64,000 nucleotides of DNA from Lucinisca nassula (GCA_963580285.1 OY757011.1:121861846-121925845), one strand, 5' to 3'. Positions 28,109 to 40,109 are shown, numbered from the stretch's first letter. Numbers and translations are program-made. The notes: generated by a model not told the origin, from the sequence alone.

Positions 28109-28341
28109 GGGAAATGGGAACACCATTTTCCGCCATTTTTTCAAAGGGAGACAACTTTCGGAACTTCCTGTTCACTTTTCTATAGACTCAGTCCTGCTGA
28201 AAAAGGGGTCTACTCTTTAAGGAAAGAATTGAATTTGCTCCTCAGGAGCAAATTCATTCCTTTAAGAGTTGACTCCTATTGACATGGAAAACAAAAATAC
28301 TTTTGCAGGAGTTGCCTCCCTTGGAGGTGTTCCCATTCCCC
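28109..28341. mobile_element. TTAA-flanked MITE (GGGAAATGGGAACACC ends)
   Basis: Left TTAA-GGGAAATGGGAACACC, right GGTGTTCCCATTCCCC-TTAC. The centre has the palindrome 'ttgctcctcaggagcaa' with matching arms 'aggaaagaattgaa'/'attcattccttt'. Second copy at 30022-30236. Confidence 0.7.
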
Positions 28342-28349
28342 TTACGGAT

Positions 28350-29715
28350 CCTTGATACTCATTTATCTGGAGCTACGCTGGCGAGTTATTCTGCATATTT
28401 AGTTTTCTTGTGATATACATGTAAATGCAATGCAATTTTTGTTATGTTGTGAGATTAATATCACCTGAATATCACTACTTGTAAAGTGTTGTGTTGTGAT
28501 AGTGTTTGCTAAGTTTTATTCTCAAAGATCAAACATGCTGTATTTGCTGTAATCATGGCATGCTCTAACAAAGGCACATTATTAAATGCTTTTCCACGAA
28601 ACATATTTTCTCCAATAATGTGCACATATTTTCAGATCTGCCTAAAAAGAAATGATAAAAATGCACTAACATACTGATTAAGGTAATAAGGGCACACTTT
28701 ACTTAGGCATTTCAATCTGATCATTAAAACAAGTCTTACTAAGTCCTTCGGTTTAGCACATGGTTAAGCACAAACCTTATGCCAACTTTTCCAGATGACT
28801 TATAATACGCACTAGTGCTTAACGTCAGATCCTGAGACATGTCTAATATTGGGTATTGTATATGTTTACTTTGAAGTCAAATAAACACAGTTTAAACCAA
28901 CTCTGAACATGTCCAAAGTTGGCATAAGGAACTTGTTATATTGGAAAGAAATTTGTAGGCTTTTGACTGGACTGTACAAGGGCAATTATTTTCTATATAC
29001 CCTTGAGCAAAAATATATTACCTTCACACACTAGCCTTTCCTGAAATTTGTTGTCCGCCATCTTGGATTTACTGTAATGTTGATGGGAAATAAAAGCAAA
29101 GTAATTCCTTGCACCCCAATAAAATAAAGTCTTCTGATTGGTTTTCATTCATTTGGTATTTCGTTTCAATTTTGCCGTTTCACATTATAAAACTCTATTT
29201 CTAATATGACAAACATTTTCCCACTGAGCAAGTTGATCAAGGTACTGCATGCCGAAGTTCACATTAGATGACAACACATGTAAACATGTACTTCTCACAA
29301 CGTCCACTACAAGAGAGGTCTTTGGAAAACATTGCAACAAGGTGCAAAATCTTGTCAAAAAGCTGTCCAGTGTAACAAATTTGTTATTTTGGTTCTTGAT
29401 GGTGAACATGGATAACATTCCCCACCTGAAAGCGATATTGAGCCTCCCTACTGACTGTGATCACATGTTCCCCGTCAAGAATCGAAATAACTTCTAATAT
29501 ATATTAAAACAATAAGACTAGTACTAACAGAAGAAAGCAATTTGTCCAACATTATCACAAAAGCATTATGACTTCAGCTTAAATTGCTGACAACTTTAAA
29601 CAGTGTATATACTTTTGGTCTGTGCTTATTAGAGTATTTTGCACTGATTACAGTGAAAACAGTATTCTTTTTTACACAGAGTGACATGTTACATCTTTGT
29701 GCATGTTAAAGGGCT
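28350..29715. other. Unique-looking AT-rich DNA, no gene seen
   Basis: Two overlapping frames at 29185-29418 (minus) and 29249-29497 (plus) have no recognisable motif. A short inverted pair 'ggtaataagg'/'ccttatgcc' is the only structure noticed. Confidence 0.4.
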
Positions 29716-29720
29716 CTTAA

Positions 29721-29935
29721 CCCTTTTTGTACCAAATGGAATCTTCCTCCTTATATATACCAGGAGTCCATAATTTAGGGTGTCAGGTTGTGTTTTCTTC
29801 AAAACTGACTTGGAAAATGAATGAACTTTTAGCAAACAGTGGAGGCCCTGATCAGACGCCGCATTCTGCTGCATCTGATCTGGGCCTGAACTGTTTGCCC
29901 GGGTACCCGTTTTGGGGTTTCCGGTACAAAATGGG
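29721..29935 (-). mobile_element. piggyBac-like MITE copy with TTAA
   Basis: TTAA at 29717-29720 and 29936-29939; ends CCCTTTTTGTACC and GGTACAAAATGGG. It is the inverted counterpart of 10956-11182, sharing 'ggaatcttcctccttatata' and 'aaacagtggaggccctgatc'. Confidence 0.75.
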
Positions 29936-30021
29936 TTAACTTAGTGTCATGCATGCATTTATGTGGAGTTTGGAGATGTTAAGATCACAGTCAACAAAAG
30001 CACCAACTCACCTGTTTTTAA

Positions 30022-30236
30022 GGGGGCTGGGAACACCTTCAGGGGAGGCAAGTCCTGAAAAAGTATTCGTCTCCAATGTCAATAGGGGTCAACTCTTAAT
30101 GGAAAGAATTTGCTCCTCAGGAGCAAATTCTTTCCTTTAAAAGTCGATCCCTTTTTCAGCGGGACAGAGCTTATAGAAAAGGGAACAGGAAGTCCCGAAA
30201 GTTGTCTCCCTTTGCAGTATGGTGTTCCCATTCCCC
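30022..30236. mobile_element. TTAA-flanked MITE copy 2
   Basis: Exact TTAA on both sides (30018-30021, 30237-30240). Ends GGGGGCTGGGAACACC / GGTGTTCCCATTCCCC and the central 'aatttgctcctcaggagcaa' palindrome. Decayed relatives lie at 5248-5330, 30960-31085 and 32345-32405. Confidence 0.75.
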
Positions 30237-30360
30237 TTAACACTGTTCATTTAAATAGTTTTGAAAATAACACTGCTTAAAGATGCATCCCAAAAATGTA
30301 TAGATTATGTTGAAAAATTACAACTAATGGTATTATGTTTCTACATAATCTATAATGTTT

Positions 30361-30715
30361 TTTTTTTTGTACGCCCATTTGAAAAACGGTCTTGTTATGG
30401 TATGCCCCCCACATCTGTAAATCTGTCCATCCATCTGTGTGTAAACTTTTCGTTTCCGGATAACTCCTCCTACAGTTTACATCCGATCAAGCTGAAACTT
30501 CATAGATGTGGGGCAGCGCATATTGTTTTGAGGTTATGGTCCACCAAATAATAATGTATTATGCCCTATGAAATGTTTTGTAAACTTTTAGTTTACGGAC
30601 AACTCCTCCTACAGTTTGCATCCGATCAAGCTGAAACTTCATAGGCATATTGTTTCTAGGTTAAGGTTCACTTGAATATTTTTAAGTCCTGGGTATTCTT
30701 CAAATTCTGCATACA
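30361..30715 (+). repeat. Fragment of satellite-type repeat
   Basis: Two ~145-bp units: 'ggataactcctcctacagtt' / 'ggacaactcctcctacagtt' and 'catccgatcaagctgaaact', preceded by 'ggtatgccccccacatctgt' and an ATCC simple repeat. Looks like a truncated member of the ATGCCCC element group. Confidence 0.55.
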
Positions 30716-31145
30716 CACTTCTGAAGAAGCCATTTGAAAAGTATCTGCACTGGTTGACATTCAGTTTTACAAGTAATCATATTGGCTGAAAGTCAGAAAT
30801 GGGTGTGACTAAATAAATGTATTCAGCAGGACAAGAGCAAAGTTGATAAATACATATATTTACTGCAAAGGGAACACTAAAGCTGGTATATTTTCCACCA
30901 TGTCTACAAGCCAAACATCAATGGAATTTGATTTCCAATAAATTGAGTTCTTCTGAGAAAGGGTTGTCATTTAGGAAAGAATTTGCTCCCCGGAAGCATT
31001 TTTTTCTTTCAGTCTATCCCTCTATTGATAAGGGAGACCATAATGCTTTGAAAGAGTTGCCACCCAATGATGATGTACCCATAGCAACAGTTAAAATGCA
31101 TATTTTGTGATAACTGAAGGATAGTTTTCCTTTTTTCTCCATAAA

Positions 31146-31232
31146 AATCTATGTTGAAGGTACTCATTAGAACCGCCTCTCCAAGGCGGTTCTAATGAAT
31201 ACACACAACATATGCTTTTATGGAGAACTGAC
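31146..31232. repeat. Isolated hairpin-MITE palindrome
   Basis: 'atctatgttgaaggtactca' ... 'gaatacacacaacatatgct' with loop 'cgcctctccaaggcgg'. Flanks 'ataactgaaggatagttttc' and 'aaaactatcctccagttatc' extend the palindrome outward, so the full inverted repeat is about 150 bp (31107-31255). Confidence 0.7.
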
Positions 31233-32156
31233 AAAAACTATCCTCCAGTTATCTCAAAATATGCACTTTATCTGTCCAATTGTGTAGCCATGCACCTTTA
31301 GTATGTGATGCAATACAAATACAATGCAAATAACAATTGCCAGTATGAAGTTATGTTTTATGCTACTTTCATAAATCTTCTGTCAGTTCTAGATCATTTG
31401 TCTTTCAGTCTTCCTTTTGTAAGGTTTTCCTATAAAAGTGGAATGGACTCGGACAAAATTATTTTTTATCTGCCTTGTCAATTGGGGTCTCTCTCTCATC
31501 AATATGTATCTACTTTTAAAGGAAAACATTGCAATTCTTTCCTTTAACCCTTTCCAACTCGGATACGTGTTTTTACGTGTCTGCACCCCCCCCCCCCCAT
31601 TTTAAGCCCCAGAAGCACCTAAAATCTGCATTCCCTAGCCCTGGACAGTTATGTTTGCTTTAGGATTTTTTGGCCTAAAAGTGACTGTTTTTTCGCGCAT
31701 CTCCCCACTAAAAATATTCTGGAGGGATTGAAGTGGGGTTGGGGGGCAACGCCCCCTGACATCCAAAAAATTTTGGCTGCATGGCCACTAAAATTTATAT
31801 CTGGAGGTGTCTGGGGTCAAAAATGCCTCAAAATTGATGCTGATAAAACATGCTGCAAACAGTGAAAATGGCCAGTGCCAAGCCCCTTAATTGCTGCCTT
31901 GACAGCTGTGTGAAGATTTGGTCAAAAATACATGTGAAATCACACTTTTTGCCAACTTTAAGATGCCCCCTCATTACCATGACAACAATGATCAAGTCAT
32001 GAAAGGTTGCATTTGAAAGGCTACATACCGAGTTTGGTGTAAAACAGACCATCCATTATGAAACAATGGCTAGTTGAAGTTGCTGTCAGGTGCAGCACTG
32101 TGAAAATCAGCGAAATTCACAAAATCCCTGAGTGGGAAAGGGTTTATAGAACCGTA
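31233..32156. other. Unassigned; poly-C run and degenerate repeats
   Basis: Contains a C13 run near 31588 and sequence with 'tcgcgcatctccccactaaa'. No exon recognised; open frames at 31305-31547 and 31828-32052 are unsupported. Confidence 0.4.
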
Positions 32157-32295
32157 ATGATCCTAAGTATTGGGGCAGATAGGCCAAAGCAGACAGTGCA
32201 TACCCAGATCAGGCTGCTAGGAGCAGTCTGATCAGGGTCTACTCTGTTAGCCATTCTGTCTGCACCTTTTGGACACCTTGCTGGATCGTGAAACA
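32157..32295. mobile_element. Short hairpin element (CTGATCAG core) copy 2
   Basis: 'taatgatcctaagtattggg', stem 'gatcaggctgctaggagcag' / 'tctgatcagggtc', and 'ggacaccttgctggatcg'. Same family as 21238-21385. Confidence 0.6.
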
Positions 32296-32581
32296 AATTT
32301 GTCAAAATTTTAAGATAATTACAGCAAGTCCTTAATGTGTCTGAATTTTAATCAAGGAATTCAAACAGGAAGCCCTAAAAGTTGTCTCCTTTGAAAAGAT
32401 GGTATTAGTTTTGCACAGTGTATCCTTTATCCTAAGTCTCCAGAGGTTTTGCAGCCAGTAACTGGATTTACCTTTTGCCCTGAATAATATGATTAGAAAC
32501 ATCTTTGGTAGAGTTGAGAAGCTACTGGGGTCCCATCTCCAAAGCCAAGCTGTTGATGTAGTTGATTGGTGGTGGTTGAAT

Positions 32582-32613
32582 TGTGTGTGTGTGTGTGTGT
32601 GTGTGCGTGTGTG
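32582..32613. repeat. (GT)n microsatellite
   Basis: About 15 GT dinucleotides with one GC interruption. Confidence 0.85.
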
Positions 32614-32867
32614 CTAATACAGATGGGGACAATGAGAATGACACTTAGAATACAGCTTTAGATGCACAGATGAAAAGTGGGGGGTTTCCTGTAAAAGACC
32701 ACCTTTGGGACTGATGGAGAAGTGATCTGTAAGACCACTTTTGAGCAGTCCCGAAGTTGATCTCTCACTACAGGACATTGGGTGGAGAAAACACAAAGAA
32801 AAACTATAACCATTTAAATATGTTTTAAAAGAAGAATTACTTATCTTAAAAGTAGCAAATCTTAGCC

Positions 32868-33056
32868 TTTGTCCTGCTGAATACCTTTGCAAACTGTAAA
32901 TCCTGTTCAGATGGCTTGAAGAAGCCATCTGATCAGGATCTACACTGTTTGCTGTTCAGTTTGAATTTGAATGAATACATTAAATCAAGTTATTTGATAG
33001 GATGATAATTTGAAATGGGTGTGTCAAGATTAATTCATTCAGCAGGACAAGGTTAA
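32868..33056. mobile_element. MITE with CCTTGTCCTGCTGAAT ends
   Basis: CCTTTGTCCTGCTGAATAC at the left, inverted at the right as ATTCATTCAGCAGGACAAGG. Inner stem 'gatggcttgaagaagccatc'. A piece of another copy lies at about 30720-30845. Confidence 0.65.
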
Positions 33057-33083
33057 CTAGCTAAATTTGATAATAGCTTTCAG

Positions 33084-33550
33084 ATCACTCAATGGATATC
33101 CAGACAGATCTGAGATTGCTGGGCATACAGTAATGTCTGAAAACAAATATTCACCAGGCATGACTCATAATTGTGTAAGTGTATTAAACAGAAAACGCTA
33201 TTGTTGTGGCATCTTTAAAATATACATGCATTGTGATACATTAATATAGATATGTTTTGTATATTGTTTGTGTTTAGAACCCGATCATTGTGCATTTTAT
33301 ATCTTTTTTATTATTAAAATCAAAGCAAAATCAAATGTGCTCTTTTATTTGTCTTCAGTGCCATATACTGACATATCTAATAATAACATACCATAATAAT
33401 CATTGTAATGACTGTCAAATAGACAGTTTGAAGAGAATTATTACACACATGAAAAATCTAGAAAAGAAAATGTATCTTAAATGGGCACTTGCAGTAAATG
33501 AAAAGAATTTGATTCCAATTGGATCAAAATTCCTTCCATCTTTCCACTAA
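33084..33550 (+). CDS. Possible two-exon coding fragment (unrecognised)
   Basis: Segment 33084-33174 has an acceptor (TAGCTTTCAG) and a consensus donor (TGT|GTAAGT). It reads 30 codons (SLNGYPDRSEIAGHTVMSEN...) ending in phase 0. A strong acceptor TTTATTTGTCTTCAG at 33357-33358 opens a phase-0 frame to TAA at 33548-33550, with a Lys-rich stretch KNLEKKMYLKWALAVNEK. Joining them with a 184-bp intron gives an open C-terminus of about 94 codons. No upstream exon was found, no family is recognised, and the sequence is AT-rich, so chance is possible. A satellite element begins 27 bp after the stop. Confidence 0.25.
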
Positions 33551-33719
33551 AATATGGAAAGTATCGTAAAAATCCTAACAAGAGGGCCATGATGGCCCTG
33601 GATCGCTCACCTGATCCATAGAGTAACAACTGGGCCCTGGGGAGGGCCATTATTGACCCTTGGGTTATAATGTGCATAATGTTGAGGGAGGTCTAAAAAG
33701 GTGAAGCTTCATACCAAAT

Positions 33720-36700
33720 ATCAACAAAGGCAATAATTTGAACAATCTTGGCAAAGGTCCACTAGATGAAGCTACACACCAAATATCAAAGACCTGAGCC
33801 TTGCGGTTTCAGAGAAGATGATTTTTTTTAAAGATATTCCCCACATAAGCCTATGTAAAACCAAATGGCCTCAGGGCGGCGGCATTTTGGCCTCAGGGCT
33901 ATAATTTAAATAATCTTGACAAAGGTCCACTAGATGAAGCTTCACACCAAATATCAGAGACCTGGGCCTTGCTGTTTCAGAGAATAAAGATTTTCAAAGA
34001 TTATCTCTATATAAGTCTATGTAAAACTAAAGGGCCCCGGGCGGGGCATTTGTGGCCCGAGGGCTATAATTTGTTCAATCTTGGTAGAGGTCCACTAGAT
34101 GAAGCTCCACACCAAATATCAAAGACATGGCCTTGCAGTTTCAGAGAAGAAGTTTTTTAAAGATTTCCCTATATAAGTCAATGTAAAAGCAAAGGGTCTC
34201 AGGGCGGCGGGCATTTTTGGCCCCAGGGCTATGATTTTAACAATCTTGATAGAGGTCCACTAGAAGAAATTTCACACCAGATATCAAAGACCTAGGCCTT
34301 GTGGTTTCATAGAAGAAGATTTTTAAGGATTTTCCCTGTATAAGTCTATGTAAAACCAAAGATCCCCGGGGCGGGAGAATTGTTGGCCCCAGCACTATAA
34401 TTTGAACAATCTTGGTAGAGGTCCACTAGATGAAGCTTCATTCCAAATATCAAAGACCTGGGCCTTCTGGTTTCAGACAAGTAGATTTTTAAAGGTCTTC
34501 TCTATATAAGCCTATGTTAAACCAGTAGGCCCTGGTGCGGGGGCATTTTTGGCCCCAGGGCTATAATTTGAACAATCTTGGTAGAGGTCAACTAGATGAA
34601 GCTTCCTACCAAATATCAAAGACCTGGGCCTTCTGGTTTCAGACAAGTAGATTTTTAAAGGTCTTCTCTATATAAGCCTATGTAAAACCAGTAGGCCCTG
34701 GTGCAGGGGACATTTTTGGCCCCAGGGCTATAATTTAAACAATCTTGGTAGGGGTCCACTAGATGAAGCTTCATATCAAATATCAAAGACCTGGGCCTTG
34801 CCGTTTCAGAGAAGAAGATTTTTAAAGATTTTCCCTATATAAACCCATGTAAAACCAAAGGGCCCCGGGGCGGAGGCATTTTTGGCCCAAGCACTATGAT
34901 TTTAACAATCTTGGTAGGGGTCCACTAGATAAAGCTTCATACCAAATATCAAAGACCTGGGCCTTGCACATTCAGAGAAGAAGATTTTTAAAGTTTTCGG
35001 TGAAAAAAATCTATTTTTGGCTCCTGTGACCTATATGTGCAATGGACCGGAACCATTTGAACAACTTTGAAAGGGGTCCACCTAAGGATCATTCCTGTGA
35101 AGTTTGGTCAAAATCCGATCAGTGGTTTAGGAGGAGATGTCATTTGAAGAAATTGTTTACGCACGGATGACAGACAAAAAGTGATCCTAATATAAAACAC
35201 AAGAGGGCCATGATGGCCCTGGATCGCTCACCTGATCCATAGTGTAACAAGTGGGCCCCAGAGAGGGCCATTATTGGCCCTAGGGCTTTAATGTGCATAA
35301 TATTGAGGAAGTCTTAAAGGTGAAGCTTCATACCAAACATCAACAAAGGCTATAATTTGAACAATCTTGGCAAAGGTCCACTAGATGAAGCTACACATCA
35401 AATATCAAAGACCTGGGCCTAGCGGTTTCAGAGAAGAAGATTTTTAAAGATTTTGCCTCTATAAGCCTATGTAAAACCAAAGGGCCCCGGGACGGGGGCA
35501 TTTTTTGCCCCAGCACTATAATTTGAACAATCTTGGTAGGGGTCCACTAGATGAAGCTTCATACCAAATATCTAAGTCCTGGGCCTTGTGGTTTCAGAGA
35601 AGAAGATTTTTAAAGATTTTCCCTATATAAGCCTATGTTAAACCAAAGGGCCCCGGGGGGTGGGGGGGGGGGGGGGTGGGGGGGGGGCATTTTTGGCCCC
35701 AGCACTATAATTTGAACAATCTTGGTAGGGGTACACTGGATGAAGCTTCATACCAAATATCAAAGACCTGGGCCTTGCCGTTTCAGAGAAGAAGATTTTT
35801 AAAGATTTTCCCTATATAAACCCATGTTAAACCAAAGGGCCCCGGGGCGGAGGCATTTTTGGCCCAAGCACTATGATTTTAACAATCTTGGTAGGGGTCC
35901 ACTAGATAAAGCTTCATACCAAATATCAAAGACCTGGGCCTTGCACATTCAGAGAAGAAGATTTTTAAAGTTTTCGGTGAAAAAAATCTATTTTTGGCTC
36001 CTGTGACCTATATGTGCAATGGACCGGAACCATTTGAACAACTTTGAAAGGGGTCCACCTAAGGATCATTCCTGTGAAGTTTGGTCAAAATCCGATCAGT
36101 GGTTTAGGAGGAGATGTCATTTGAAGAAATTGTTTACGCACGGATGACAGACAAAAAGTGATCCTAATATAAAACACAAGAGGGCCATGATGGCCCTGGA
36201 TCGCTCACCTGATCCATAGTGTAACAAGTGGGCCCCAGAGAGGGCCATTATTGGCCCTAGGGCTTTAATGTGCATAATATTGAGGAAGTCTTAAAGGTGA
36301 AGCTTCATACCAAACATCAACAAAGGCTATAATTTGAACAATCTTGGCAAAGGTCCACTAGATGAAGCTACACATCAAATATCAAAGACCTGGGCCTAGC
36401 GGTTTCAGAGAAGAAGGTTTTTAAAGATTTTGCCTCTATAAGCCTATGTAAAACCAAAGGGCCCCGGGACGGGGGCATTTTTTGCCCCAGCACTATAATT
36501 TGAACAATCTTGGTAGGGGTCCACTAGATGAAGCTTCATACCAAATATCTAAGTCCTGGGCCTTGTGGTTTCAGAGAAGAAGATTTTTAAAGATTTTCCC
36601 TATATAAGCCTATGTTAAACCAAAGGGCCCCGGGGGGTGGGGGTGGGGGGGGGGGGGGCATTTTTGGCCCCAGCACTATAATTTGAACAATCTTGGTAGG

Positions 36701-37590
36701 GGTACACTAGATGAAGCTTCATACCAAATATCAAAGACCTGGGCCTTGTGGTTTCAGAGAAGAAGATTTTTAAAGATTTTCCCTATATAAGCCTATGTAA
36801 AACCAAAGGGCCTGGTGGCGGGGGCATTTTTTGTCCCAGCACTATAATTTGAACAATCTTGGTAGGGGTCCACTAGATGAAGATTCATACCAAATATCAA
36901 AGTCCTGGGCCTTGTGGTTTCAGAGAAGAAGATTTTTAAAGATTTTCCCTATATAAGCCTATGTAAAACCAAAGGGCCCCGGGGCGGGGGCATTTTTGGC
37001 CCCAGCACTATAATTTGAACAATCTTGGTTGGGGTCCACTAGATGAAGCTTCATACCAAATATCAAAGACCTGGGCCTTGTGGTTTCAGAGAAGAAGATT
37101 TTCCCTATATAAGCCAATGTAAAACCAAAGGGCCCCAGGGCGGGGGCATTTTTTGTCCCAGCACTAAAATTTGAACAAGCTTGGTAGGGGTCCACTAGAT
37201 GATGCTTCATACCAAATATCAAAGTCCTGGGTCTTGTGGTTTCAGAGAAGAAGATTTTTAAAGCTCTTCCCTATATAAGCCCATGTAAAACCAAAGGGCC
37301 CCGGAGCGGGGGCATTTTTGGCCCCAGCACTATAATTTGAACAATCTTGGTAGGGGTCCACTAGATGAAGCTTCATACCAAATATCAAAGACCTGGGCCT
37401 TGTGGTTTCAGAGAAGAAGATTTTTAAAGATTTTCCCTATATAAGTCTATGTAAACCAAAGGGCCCCAGGCCGGGGGCATTTTTGGCCCCAGCACTATAA
37501 TTTGAACAATCTTGGTAGGGGTCCACTAGATGAAGCTTCATACCAAATATCAAAGACCTGGGCCTTGTGGTTTCATAGAAGAAGATTTTT
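33720..37590 (-). repeat. ~165-bp satellite arrays, minus
   Basis: Inverse of the 8171-10560 monomer: 'aacaatcttggtaggggtcc', 'actagatgaagcttcatacc', 'aaatatcaaagacctgggcc', 'ttgtggtttcagagaagaag'. Toward the left-end side of each element it gives way to a conserved non-satellite block ('ggctcctgtgacctatatgt', 'gtggtttaggaggagatgtc'). Confidence 0.9.
34740..36693. repeat. 977-bp tandem duplication, nearly identical
   Basis: Matching landmarks: 'aagatttttaaagttttcgg' at 34981 and 35958, 'aagagggccatgatggccct' at 35201 and 36178, both 977 bp apart. Only scattered single differences were seen (for example aagaagattt versus aagaaggttt, and different G-run lengths near 35660 and 36640). Borders at 34740 and 36693 are approximate. 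Confidence 0.85.
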
Positions 37591-37860
37591 TAAGTTTTTG
37601 GTGAAAAAAAATCTATTTTTGGCTCCTGTGACCTAGATGTGCAAAGGACCGGAACCATTTGAACAACTTTGAAAGGGGACCACCTAAGGATCATTCCTGT
37701 GAAGTTTGGTCAAAATCCGATCAGTGGTTTAGGAGGAGATGTCGTTTGAAGAAATTGTTTACGCACGCACGCACGGACGGACGCATGCACGGACGCACGA
37801 CGGACGACGGACAAAAAGTGATCCCAAAAGCTCACCTCGTCACTACGTGACGGTGAGCTA

Positions 37861-39841
37861 ACAAGAGGGCCATGATGGCCCTAGATCGCTCACCTGATCC
37901 ATAGAGTAACAAGTGGGACCCGGGGAGGGCCATTATTAACCCCAGGGCTATAATGTGCATGATGTTCAGAGACGTCTAAAAAGGTGAAGCTTCATACCAA
38001 ATATCAACAAAGGCTATAATTTGAACAATCTTGGCAAAGGTCCACTAGATATGCTACATACCAAATATCAAAGACCTGGACCTTGCGGTTTCAGAGAAGA
38101 AGATTTTTATTAAAGATATTCCCTACATAAGCCTATATAAAACCAAATGGCTCCAGGGCGGGGGCATTTTTGGCCTCAGGGCTATAATTCAAACCATATT
38201 GATAGAGGTCCAGTAGAGGAAGCTTCACACCAAATATCAAAGACCTGGGCCTTGCTGTTTCAGAAGAAGATTTTTAAGGAATATCTCTATATAAGTCTAT
38301 GTAAAACCAAAGGGCCCCAGGTCGCGGGCAGTTTTGGGCCTAGCACTATAATTTGAACAATCTTGGTAGGGGTCCACTAGATGAAACTTCATACCAAATA
38401 GCAAAGACCTGGCCCCTGGGGTTTCAGAGAAGAAGATTTTTAAAGATTTTCCCCATATAAGCCCATGTAAAACCATAGGGCCCCGGGGCGGTGGCATTTT
38501 TAGCCGAGCACTATAATTTGAACAATCTTGGAAGGAGTCCACTAGATGAAGCTTCATACCAAATAGCAAAGACCTGGGCCTTGTGGTTTCAGAGAAGAAG
38601 ATTTTTAAAGATTTTCCCTATATAAGCCCATTTAAAACAAAAGGGCCCCGGAGTGGGGGGGGGGGGGGGGGGGGAAAGAAGGACCATGGATGTGTGGGAT
38701 GAAGCTTCATACCAAATATCAAAGACATGGGCCTTACGGTTTCAGAGAAGAAAATTTTTAAAGGTTTTCCCTATATAAGCCCATGTAAAACCAAAGGGCC
38801 CCGGAGCGGGGGCATATTTGACCCCAGCACTATAATTTGAACAATCTTGGTAGGGGTCCCCTAGATGAAGCTTCATACCAAATATCAAAGACCTGGGCCT
38901 TACGGTTTCAGAGAAGAAGATTTTTAAAGCTCTTCCCTATATAAGCCCATGTAAAACCAAAGGGCCATGGAGCGGGGGCATTTTTGGCCCCAGCACTATA
39001 ATTTGAACAATCTTGGTAGGAGTCCACTAGATGAGGCTTCATACCAAATATCAAAGACCTGAGCCTTGCGGTTTCAGAGAAAAAGATTTTTAAAAATTTT
39101 CCCTATATAAGCCCATTTAAAACCAAAGGGCCCCGGAGCGGGGGCATTTTTAGCTCCAGCACTATTATTTGAACAATCTTGGTAGGGGTCCACTAGATGA
39201 AGCTTCATACCAAATATCAAAGACCTGGGCCTTACGGTTTCAGAGAAGAAAATTTTTAAAGATTTTCCCATTATAAGCCCATGTAAAACCAAAGGGCCCC
39301 GGAGCGGGGGCATTTTTGACTCCAGCACTATAATTTGAACAATCTTGGTAGGGGTCCACTAGATGAAGCTTCATACCAAATATCAAAGACATGGGCCATA
39401 CGGTTTCAGAGAAGAAGATTTTTAAAGATTTTCCCTATATAAGCCCATGTAAAACCAAAGGGCCCCGGAGCGGGGGCATTTTTGGCCCCAGTACTATAAT
39501 TTTAACAATCTTGGTAGGGGTCCACCAGATGAAGCTTCATACCAAATATCAAAGACCTGGGCCTTGTGGTTTCAGAGAAGAAGATTTTTTAAGTTTTTGG
39601 TGAAAAAAATCTGTTTTTGGCTCCTATGACCTAGATGTGCAACGGACCGGAACCATTTGAACAACTTTAAAAGGGGACCACCTAAGGATCATTCCTGTGA
39701 AGTTTGGACAAAATCCGATCAGTGGTTTAGGAGGAGATGTCGTTTAAAGAATTGTTTACTGACGCACGCACGGACGCACGACGGACGACGGACGAAAAGT
39801 GATCCCAAAAGCTCACCTCGTCACTACGTGACGGTGAGCTA
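37861..39841 (-). mobile_element. Satellite-bearing Helitron-like element, minus, complete
   Basis: Right end AACAAGAGGGCCATGATGGCCC at 37861; left end GCTCACCTCGTCACTACGTGACGGTGAGCTA at 39811-39841, preceded by a CGGACGCACGACGGACGACG repeat. The interior is about ten 165-bp units. It abuts its neighbours on both sides with no unique DNA between. Confidence 0.75.
38657..38675. repeat. Poly-G run inside satellite
   Basis: About 18 G at the monomer position that normally reads 'gggccccggagcgggggcat'. The following part of the unit is deleted and replaced by 'aaagaaggaccatggatgtg'. Confidence 0.8.
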
Positions 39842-39940
39842 ACAAGAGGGCCCAATGGCCCTATATCGCTCACCTGTGTACCAGAAAATCATTAGTGTAG
39901 GAGACCACTTGACATTGCTACATACTAAATATCTAAGCTC

Positions 39941-40089
39941 AGGCAAAGCGGTGTCCATGCTTATAAACCCTACTGGTTTCATTGGGCGACAGGGCTTGAG
40001 ATGTAACTTCATCTCAATGTCGGGTAAAAGTCCCACAAAATTGGCCTATACAGTGTTGACGGGGATGTAAAACCTCAAATCAAACAAAA
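39941..40089 (+). repeat. SINE family A, 5'-truncated
   Basis: From 'aggcaaagcggtgtccatgc' to 'gttgacggggatgtaaaacc' plus 'aaatcaaacaaaa'; lies within a satellite unit. 5' truncation is usual for retroposed copies. Confidence 0.7.
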
Positions 40090-40109
40090 TCTGTACCTTA
40101 TGGTTTTGG

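Larger units (their letters stand above)
33577..37860 (-). mobile_element. Satellite-bearing Helitron-like elements, minus, tandem
   Basis: In minus orientation these match 5663-10702: right end at 33577 (AACAAG then AGGGCCATGATGGCCCT hairpin), left end at 37859 (TAGCTCACCGTCACGTAGTGACGAGGTGAGCTTT, also a hairpin). Two further AAGAGGGCCATGATGGCCCT ends occur inside at 35201 and 36178, each preceded by a truncated left end (ACAAAAAGTGATCC). This stretch is thus at least three partial elements, two of them products of the 977-bp duplication. Confidence 0.7.
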
